From contig DF239941.1 of NCBI GenBank assembly GCA_000507305.1, positions 62,001 through 126,000 of the forward strand: a DNA stretch of 64,000 nucleotides, given 5' to 3'. Of this stretch, positions 56,431 through 64,000 are shown piece by piece. Position 1 is the stretch's first letter; each line of letters opens with the position of its first letter. Position numbers and translations under genes: made by a program. The notes under the pieces were generated by a model. That model did no database searches. It was not told the DNA's origin and was given only the letters and a program-made list of their open reading frames with translations. This DNA comes from Breviolum minutum Mf 1.05b.01. Lineage: Eukaryota; Sar; Dinophyceae; Suessiales; Symbiodiniaceae.

Positions 56431-56700
56431 CTAGGTGGGAGTATACCCCCAAGAAACTATCTTCTGCCTGAGGAAACGTAGCAATTCGAAGACGGCATTG
56501 GCATTTAGCGATGGCATTCCCTTGTGAATCTTTTCGTTTCCTGGAACCATAGCGTGAAAAGATGCTCCAGGTTTCCATAGAAAATGCTGTTGGCCATCTC
56601 TTCTCATGTAGGCCACGGGCTGTTCCATCATTTCGAAGCTGGAAGGAGTTTCTTCCTGTGCCGTGAGCGGCATAGGGTTTGGCAGGACATGGAATGATGA
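56431..56700 (-). CDS. possible last exon, minus strand
   Basis: A minus-strand frame reading NPMPLTAQEETPSSFEMMEQ, PVAYMRRDGQQHFLW, then GNEKIHKGMPSLNANAVFEL and LRFLRQKIVSWGYTPT, ending at TAG. Balanced composition and amphipathic helices suggest real coding sequence, but an alternative minus frame is open too and no family is recognised. It would be the only cellular gene on this strand. Confidence 0.3.
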   Translation of the reverse strand, partial: SSFHVLPNPMPLTAQEETPSSFEMMEQPVAYMRRDGQQHFLWKPGASFHAMVPGNEKIHKGMPSLNANAVFELLRFLRQKIVSWGYTPT

Positions 56701-57201
56701 AAAAGGTAGACTTGGATGGCATCAACACTATCAAATCTTTCACAACAAAAGGTATGGACTCGGCCTCGGCCCTACGCATTGAGATGCAAGAGATGGTGCA
56801 AGGTAATTTAAATCCATTTTATTTGCATCCACCGCAGAACCTTCTTGGAAAGTGGCATTGCGAGAAGTTTTAGATGAAAGGTGTTCAACATAGGTACTGC
56901 AAGCATGAGGAATGCCAAAAAGTACATGGCATGAGGAATGCCCTTATCCAAGGGGCAAAGAATTTGAAGCTTGTTGTGTTGGAAGACAAGGCCCTGATGT
57001 CAGAATTTGCGAGGGTTGATTGGGGCGGGTGGCGGTGGTTGCAATGAACTCAAAACAGCTCAAAGCATCAGCCGTGCCAGGGAAGCCTATTGGAATGATA
57101 CATGAAGAAAAAGCAGCGACAGCTGTCGAGTCTTTTTTAAAGTGAACATCTTCATTCCCCTCAAGACTGAATGCTGCTGTCCTTTCCTTCTTACTTTTCA
57201 G

Positions 57202-57583
57202 ACATCGTGTCCCGTATGCCCACCAGGCGCTCGCATTGATGCTGTGGTTAGGACATCTAAAAGTAGAGCCTCACTTGGGCTTCTTCCACCAAGGGCCCGT
57301 GAGGTATGATCCGCCATTTCGGGCCTCGAAGATCTTTCAGGAATCGTGATACGTTTCTTTGCAAAACATGTTTTGCTTATCCCCTCAGCAAGGAGATAAA
57401 GCCACACTGAAGGCGTTTCTGACTGCTTCCATGTGTGTGTGTGTGTGTGTGCACCGTGGCATGTTCTTATGCCCTCAATTACCTGATGATCTCCACGTGA
57501 CTCAAGGACTTCCTGCGGAAGTAAACCATGTTGCCGCCGTCAACCAAGATGTGGCACTTGTCGTCGTATGTTCGCAAAAGTGA
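57202..57583 (+). CDS. two exon-like pieces, second with coding (TG)n
   Basis: 57202-57303 has a strong acceptor (cttttcag), 34 codons starting TSCPVCPPGARIDAVVRTSK, and donor GAG|GTATGA. From 57389 (acceptor cccctcag) a frame reads QGDKATLKAFLTASM, crosses a (TG)n tract as Cys-Val repeats, then QLPDDLHVTQGLPAEVNHVA and VNQDVALVVVCS. Whether the microsatellite is translated or is the start of an intron cannot be told. Family unknown. Confidence 0.35.
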
Positions 57584-60159
57584 TTTGTCAAGAGGATGTG
57601 ATTGACGAGGTGGATTGGTTACCTTTCCCCCTTGATCCAACATAGCAAGAGACAGGTTGGTATTGGCCTTCTGCGACCTTCAAACGCAAGCTCAGAAACT
57701 GTTGTCAACGCCCCAGTTGGTACACCCCAAAACATTGGCGGTTCCACAAACATCAGCTTCTGCTCGTGGAAAATTCACCTCAGCCAAAAACGGAGCGAGA
57801 CTTTCAAGAAATTGATGTTTTGGGCGCAACGAAGCGCGTGAGACACCTTTGGGTAAGACGCAAAGCCTAAGGCAGTAGAATGATAGTTTCACCATGCCTT
57901 ACCATGACGCGGCATCGGTGCTTGCAGCCAGGGTAGCACTTAGACCTTTACATCATTACATCTAAGTCCCCCTAGACAGAAGGTCCATAAGAATGAAACA
58001 ACTCAGAATAAGGCGAATAAGGGGCCCGGCGTATAGTATCTGGGCACAAAAAGATGTTTCCACAAAGAACGTAGCCAATATGTCCAAACTTTGAATCTTG
58101 ATTCTCTTAGCATCTTTGGATGCAACAAACTTTGCCAAAAACCAACCAGTGGATGCCTTGGCAGTTCCCCATCTTGGAGGACCAACTTGTTAAACATCAC
58201 ATCTTTTGGGAGCACCTTTTGGTTTTGCAGCAAAAAATCGCAGCACGGGAGTGCCAGTAGTGATTTGGGACATGTTAGAGTTGTGAGTGCTGGATTTATA
58301 TAGTTGTCAGATGTTTTGGAAGGGTTTTAAATGTTCAAACTGTTCAGAACCGTTCATTGTATTGGCCATTCTGCTCAAGTGAAATGTATATCCATGAATA
58401 TCAGAAGATCTGAGTAGAATAAAATGAAGGTGAATCACATCAATGAGAATGATGTGTCTACCTTATTAACTGTGTCACGAATATTCCCCAAAAAAGATCC
58501 GCTGCTATTTTTACTCAGGTGGATAAAACCCAATGGCCCAGAAACCCTGAGATACATGACATTTCGATCACTACATCTCATCAATTTCATCATGTGGTAG
58601 AAACAATACAGTATATGTTGTATGTATGTTGAAAACAACCAAACGATGGAAGGGTATTCCTAGGATTTCCTATGGGCATTTTCAGGCATACATGACTTTG
58701 AATCCTTTTTCGCATCCTTTTTTGTGCCATCCTTTGGTACTGAAGCCGTGCTTTTGGATCATGGTGAAGCTGTTAGATGAAGACAAATCAGGCATGGAGA
58801 AGCTGTGCTGTGCTTGTGACGCTTGTGTTTGATGTGTTTTTTTTAAGGGGCTTAGGGCTAGAGTTTTTGCAGAATAGTTCCCAAGAGAGACCCTAGGACG
58901 TCGCTTCCCTGCAGACTGATCGCCAGGTGTTGCACTTGATTTTGAACTAAAGTAGTAGACATATATACATCGAACAAAATCCAGCTAATCCAGCTAACCA
59001 GTTGAGGTTGGTTGTTTCTTTTTTTTCGGTTCCTTACATGTTTTTCTGCATCCAAACTCGCGAACGGCGCCGTGAGGTTGGTGTTTTGACCGTCAGCAGC
59101 CCCTGGGCTGAAGTTTGACATGCAGCACTGTCTAAATGGAGCACGCTGAGTTATTGTTTCCCCGCCGGTCGAACAGTTTTATTGCTACCTTTGCCGTTTA
59201 AACAAAGTGGAACTCTGCTGATTTTAGATGTTGTGAGTGTTAGAGATTGCAAGATGCATTTGGACCACTGGGATGCAGAAAAGGGAGCTTGCATTTTTTT
59301 CAGGTACATTGATTTCATCATTTTCCTAAATTTTCCTAAACGTCCCCCAGAAGCATCCAAAAAGAGAGAACAGAAGAAATAATCTAACTATTTGGGTCCA
59401 ATAAAGTGCCTCTTGGAGAAATTTGTTTTTGGGGGGATCTCGGGGAAAGCCGGAGATGCGCCGGACGTTTTTTTAAAAGCATGATCCTTTCACATCCTTT
59501 CACTACAATATTCCTGATACATTCTGGTCACAGGAGAGTGATATTCAGGTGATATGAGGATTTCCTCACTATTTCAAGTAAATCCAGATCCAGAACTTTT
59601 TTTTGCTACCTGCTCAGCTACGGTATTATTACTCAGACTCAATAGCTATATATTCTGATTATGTATTTTGATTATTGGTTCTTGTCGCTATATGTTTTTA
59701 TATATGTGATATATTGCAATATATTGAAGATTGTTGCTGGTTGACACTACCATCATTGTGTACTTGTGAAAGGGGGTTTGCATGCTGCAGTCAAATAGCC
59801 GCAGCCCTTGCGCAGCCGGTGAGTTCATGTCAAAAAGCAGTCCAAAAAGAAGGCAATGAACACGCATAAAACTGTAAAATGTACTGTGGATGGCAAAAGT
59901 CCGGCTCGCCAGCTGATAGGGTTAGTTGATTGTTAATGAATTAGCTATTATTTAAGTGGTGTGTTTTGTTAATGTTGATATTTATGTTTAATAAAAAAAA
60001 CAGTATAGATCTCAGGTTAAGGATTTTTCAGCCTTTTAAACAACTGAAGGTCACCAGGCCCAGGCATCACCATGCAGCAATCCAAGACATCTCCAGGCGA
60101 TGCAGCGTCGTTCATGTCCATCATGGGATAAGGGAAGCGATGCTGGAAAGCCATATAAA
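57584..60159. other. no supported gene
   Basis: Short overlapping frames only, AT-rich towards 59.6-60.0 kb. A possible continuation of the 57.2-kb gene (EDVIDEVDWLPFPLDPT) lies just after 57590 in another frame. Confidence 0.4.
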
Positions 60160-60382
60160 ACCTACCTGAAACTAACATACTGTTGATGGACGAAATCCTG
60201 CACCAGTTGATAGGTAGTTTATCCCATTATTCACAGGGTTTCATACATCCCAGGTGGTGCAGGATTTTGGCCATCAACAGTAGCACCTGAAAATGGATGG
60301 TTGGAATACGATTGTTTCCTTTTGGGTGGTTTCGGCCCATGAAATCAGGTGCTACCAAGTATGTTAATTTTAGGAAGGGTAA
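60160..60382. mobile_element. MITE, family 1, interrupted by another MITE
   Basis: Family-1 arms (cctgaaactaacata at 60165-60179, tagcacctgaaaatgg from 60281, and ttaattttaggaagggtaa at the far end) are split by the 101-bp family-2 element. Confidence 0.7.
60180..60280. mobile_element. MITE, family 2, nested insertion
   Basis: It begins ctgttgatggacgaaatcct, ends in the inverted ccatcaacag and is flanked by TA on both sides (60178-60179, 60281-60282). The uninterrupted host sequence actaacatagcacctg is present, reverse-complemented, in copy C (36925-36945). The TA duplication points to a Tc1/mariner-type mobiliser. Confidence 0.8.
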
Positions 60383-60783
60383 AGCCTACCTGGTTTGATG
60401 TTAGACTGTTCGAATAAACATCACATTCATGAATTCATGTCATATTTTCCCAAGGTCATTGATTTGGGAAGATTGGAAGGTCGACATGGCTTTCCTCATG
60501 TATCTATCATGAGGAATTTGGCAACCGACATGTCGGTTGTGAGTTGGAGGTAAGCGGAAATACTTTTACGTATTGGAGTTCTCACTCAACTGTCAAAAAG
60601 CTGAAGGATCTGGGCAAATTATAGTAAATTTCAGAAATCTGAAATGCATTTTGTGGCATAGCTCCATAAAATCTATCCACATTTTGGGGGGCAATGGCAC
60701 CTAACATGACAATGAATTTCCATGAATTTCCAAGATTACATTGGAATATAATATTGATAGCCAGGGAACCATAGCCGGGATAA

Positions 60784-60850
60784 ATATATATATATATATA
60801 TACACACACACATAAAGAAATCTCACATATATATAAATATATATATATAT
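60784..60850. repeat. (TA)n/(CA)n microsatellite cluster
   Basis: Alternating TA with a short CA stretch. Similar TA tracts lie at 2096-2112, 8079-8097, 33440-33481, 36197-36218 and 36811-36830. Confidence 0.9.
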
Positions 60851-61308
60851 ACTGACATATATGTATATATTTCAATTGTTCTCAGTTTTCTTCAAAAAAG
60901 AATTATGGGAATAACCATCATTTTGTTTCGGGAGATTACCGAAAAAACGCCGGGCCAGATCCAGCTTGGAGTGATGGCAAGTATCAGTTTCTTGGGCTCA
61001 TCAAAAACCGACCAACGACCGCCTCTGTCACCTTAAAAAGCGGCCAGTTTAGGAAGGTTTTTTAATATATTTGCAGAGGAAAAGTGCTGGTTTGTTGATG
61101 TTCCCCTTTTTCTTTAAAAAAAAGTAAAACTATGTGCAGCTTCCAGCCGTTTAGTATTCAACCGAGGGGTTGTACTTGTACTCAAGTAGGCTACATCAAG
61201 CAGTCGTCTTTGGCTTCGTGAAAACGTCTTTCGGGTGGCCACCAAAAGCAAGGAAGTGCCCCAAGAAGTGGGAGGCTTTATGAACCGTTACCCAAAATTT
61301 CCGGGCCA

Positions 61309-61407
61309 ACTGGGTGGTGGTTTCAAATATGTTTTATTTTCACCCCTAGTTGGGGAAGATTTCCAATTTCACTAATATTTTTCAAATGGGTTGAAACCAC
61401 CAACTAG
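61309..61407. mobile_element. MITE, family 3, intergenic copy
   Basis: Actgggtggtggtttcaaat at the left, gggttgaaaccaccaactag at the right, with internal blocks as in the 16501 copy. It is the only family-3 copy found outside Ku70. Confidence 0.8.
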
Positions 61408-62288
61408 CCAAGTATTTCCAAGTATTGCAACCCGCGAAGTTTGTATTACTACGTTCCTAATTTAAGGTGGTGAGTTTGTGCATGGATTGATGAATTAAAG
61501 TGTCGGAAAAGAATCAGCTTTTAGGTTTCCAAATGTTGTGTTTGTCACGTTGCGCGGAAGCACCTGGAAAAGTCCCCAGGTTCCAATAAAAATTGGGTGA
61601 TTCTCAGCTTGAGATGCAGGACACCATGGAAAGTTGGCTTGCTATAGGATACTGGAAATACAAGGTGAGATACAGTGTTTAAATTCTGGTTACATTACAG
61701 GTGTACTCAGTCAATCAGTTATTTCCTAGATAGTAGAGTTATAACTATATGCATACAAATGTTGAGTTGGCCATAGCTGTGGGATATAGTTGATGTACCC
61801 AATTGAATATATATATATAGAATTACAATTGGCACACCTTGAAATGCTGGTCGCATGCTGGTCATCCACGACCTTCGTTTGCTAAGGATTTTTTCTTGTG
61901 ATGCTGCACAACTCCTCATGTCACGGACTCCCAGGGGGGGAAAGCGATGGGTGGTAAGCATGGAACCCCAACAATCACAGCTTGAAGTTGTTTTATTAAC
62001 CACCCATGATCCCTTCATAATCCCCTGAGGCCGAGGCCGTTATTTCTTGGGGGGGCAGCGGTGCCATGTGAGGGGGGTAGCCGCCCTTGAGGTTCCCATG
62101 ATATTTTCGTTGGTTGATGGTTAGGCCTTTGGTATTATTCAACATTGGACTTCAATGATCTAAATTTGAGAAAAAATGTGACCCCCATGTTCTTCGAAAA
62201 GTGAATGTATTATTATTAGTAATATACTTGTTTTGTGGAAATTCATGGTTTTGAGTGGGCGTTCTTTGTGTGTGACAGGCAATTTCAG

Positions 62289-62522
62289 CTGAGGTCCAAT
62301 GCTTTGTTACAAAAGCGCTTGTCCCTTAAAGTCTTTGAGCTAGACTTGGAGGCGCCCCACCCGCCCTTGGCCGGGTGGAGGAAATTTATTGATTTCTCAT
62401 ATTTGCAGCCGCTAAAAAAAGACACATCAGCTGATGTAGATGATGCGTTTTTACTTATGTCAGTTGCTATTCGAGTACTGTATGAATATGATTTTGAATT
62501 TCCAAGTACTTTTCCAGTTTGA
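62289..62522 (+). CDS. possible last exon
   Basis: The acceptor gcaatttcag (or tgtgacag ten bases earlier) leads into 77 codons ending at TGA. It reads LRSNALLQKRLSLKVFELDL, EAPHPPLAGWRKFIDFSYLQ, then an acidic helical end with VLYEYDFEFPSTFPV. The composition is strongly protein-like with no competing frame. I do not recognise the family, and no upstream exon was located. Confidence 0.45.
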   Translation: MRSNALLQKRLSLKVFELDLEAPHPPLAGWRKFIDFSYLQPLKKDTSADVDDAFLLMSVAIRVLYEYDFEFPSTFPV

Positions 62523-62724
62523 TTGTATTGATACTGTTACTGCATTCTTATTATCAAACGCTAGATGTTAGTGTATATTCTTTGTAAGAATGTTATTGTA
62601 GTTTTTTTGTACTGCTATGGTTATTGTCACCATCAGAATCATCGCTAGCTGCTATCACTACATGTCACTATTGCTGCTAACTGCGGCATCATTCTTACGC
62701 GAGTCCTATTTCACGTTATACAAT

Positions 62725-62834
62725 TTACCCCCTGGAAGTTTAACATAGCCCCTGAAAATATACCATCCCAAGAGGAAAGGATTGTCTTCCAACCATCATT
62801 TTCAGGGGCGAGCTGTTAAACTTCCGGAGGGTAA
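62725..62834. mobile_element. MITE, family 1 (copy D)
   Basis: A palindrome with ttaccccctggaagtttaac at the left and gttaaacttccggagggtaa at the right, and inner arms cccctgaaaat / attttcaggggc. Confidence 0.75.
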
Positions 62835-63270
62835 CATTTGATTCTCTCAATGTTAAACCCACCTTCTTGAAACTCCAACTTCACCATGCCCAAAATCACC
62901 AAAAAGGCAGTGGGAACTCCCGAAGCTTCCCGGTGGTTGTGGCGCACACCCGTGGCAGAGTGGCAAACGCCTGTCACCCTGTTGATGGGAGGTGCGGATG
63001 GATAGTTGATGAGATTCACGGGTGAGTGGGAAGGAGGAAGCATTTTTTCCTCATAGTTTCACCAACCAAAAATTTAAAAACATCCATCCAGATCAGTTTT
63101 TCCTATACTTGAACACCAGCAACATCCGGAAGATATTTTTAGGGATTCATCTATTATTCATAGATATGGATATATTATATTTATATTCATCAAATAGGCA
63201 AGAGGTACGTGAAGAAAAAGCGGTGTGGGAGAAATGACGACTGGTTACGGGGGAAATTTTCTGTCGCCAG

Positions 63271-63719
63271 GTTTCTTAGGTACTGTAAGGGGTACTGAAA
63301 CAAATGGTGTCGGAAGGGTTGTGAGTTTTCTGTATGGCATGAGAAGCAATGAAATATGGTTTCCGGATCAAAGTCTGAATTTTGCCAGTGTTTCCCATGG
63401 TAAGTGTTTATGACATAACTGATGCCTTCCACATCTACTTGCTTCTTCCTTTGGTTTTGAATCACTTGAAATTCTCCCAGATTTCAAGCAGGAGACGTTG
63501 CACGAAGCATTATCCATGCGTGACGGACACCTGCGTACGGCATGCAGTACCCTTGGCAAGGTTTCTCGCATGCCCCCAGAAACAGCGCAGAACTCCAAGC
63601 GCCACCTAGCTGAGCACTTTCAAGTAGCCTCAGAGCCATTGTCATTGAGCTCATGTTGTGTCGTAGCAGATTCAAACAGCACATTCCTTGCTAGGTGCTG
63701 CTTCCGCATGTGGTCGTAA
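63271..63719 (+). CDS. last two exons of an unrecognised gene
   Basis: Exon 63271-63399 follows tgtcgccag and ends at a perfect donor (cat g|gtaagt). Intron 63400-63480 (81 bp) ends in a clean tract (attctcccag). Exon 63481-63719 ends at TAA. Phase 1 joins correctly to give SVSHDFKQETLHEALSMRDG. Other parts read FLGTVRGTETNGVGRVVSFL, then MPPETAQNSKRHLAEHF and a Cys-containing tail. The phase match and both splice sites make this a real gene end. The reverse strand of the second exon is also open (63620-63844) but lacks such support. Function unknown. Confidence 0.6.
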
Positions 63720-64000
63720 CACAGCGAAGAGATATGGGAAGTCTCGGTCGAGAAACATACGATTTTGTGATGTAAAAGTTTCAGCCTAACCTTGTTGTAA
63801 AGCACCCAGGCATTTCTTTGTGGTATAAGCTGCCAGTTTTTCAAGAGTGGCGGGGCAAAGCTACTCAGCTGCTTAGCAAAAAAAACTCATGATGATCCAA
63901 ATGTGAGTGATGCGTAAAGCGATCCCAGATCAGGTTCAAAGTTTCAACCTGCGCTACTTTCGTTGGAAAGTCCAAAACTCGTGTCACAAGTATAGCATCC

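Noticed and set aside
1-64000. tRNA, rRNA, CRISPR or prokaryotic operon features
   Set aside because: None seen by eye. Gene structure is eukaryotic, and no direct-repeat/spacer array or recognisable tRNA or rRNA sequence was found; a covariance-model scan was not possible.

Overview
This window looks like nuclear DNA of a dinoflagellate, most plausibly a Suessiales/Symbiodiniaceae-type genome; that placement is inference. The grounds are multi-exon genes with short exons and long introns, frequent GC-AG introns alongside GT-AG ones, acceptors mostly AG|G, all well-supported cellular genes on one strand, and a Copia retrotransposon carrying a DNA-methyltransferase-like segment. Few genes appear as long open reading frames, so most annotation here was assembled exon by exon from splice signals, reading phase and resemblance to known families. 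Family comparisons are from memory; no database search was possible.

Layout. 0-2.1 kb: two exon-like pieces (one with a membrane helix). 2,113-8,079: a complete-looking Copia LTR retrotransposon on the minus strand with two identical 133-bp LTRs, a gag-pol frame of 1,559 codons and a second ORF between pol and the 3' LTR. 8.7-13.0 kb: an unrecognised plus-strand multi-exon gene. 13,421-29,887: a Ku70 (XRCC6-type) DNA-end-binding gene in about 20 exons, from the von Willebrand-A-like start to the C-terminal SAP motif, with an apparent 1-nt deletion in its third exon. 32.8-33.1 kb: a possible secreted Cys-rich, sequon-rich protein. 34,856-37,803: a four-exon nucleoredoxin-like gene (about 461 aa, putative N-myristoylation signal) whose two thioredoxin motifs each keep only one cysteine and whose frame is broken by a perfect 8-bp tandem duplication. 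41.5-50.2 kb: a tandem array with a higher-order period near 2.4 kb, made of decaying copies of an unknown exon-bearing gene. 50-64 kb: sparse, with several exon-like pieces; the best is a two-exon 3' gene end at 63.27-63.72 kb.

The introns and intergenic DNA are seeded with roughly 100-bp palindromic MITE-like elements of at least three families. One family lies almost only inside Ku70 introns, one copy abutting a splice donor, which suggests introner-like behaviour. One MITE is visibly nested in another, with a TA target duplication and a matching empty site elsewhere in the window.

The two confident cellular genes act separately: Ku70 in non-homologous end joining, the nucleoredoxin-like protein in thiol redox or signalling. 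Nothing in the window shows co-regulation beyond shared orientation.
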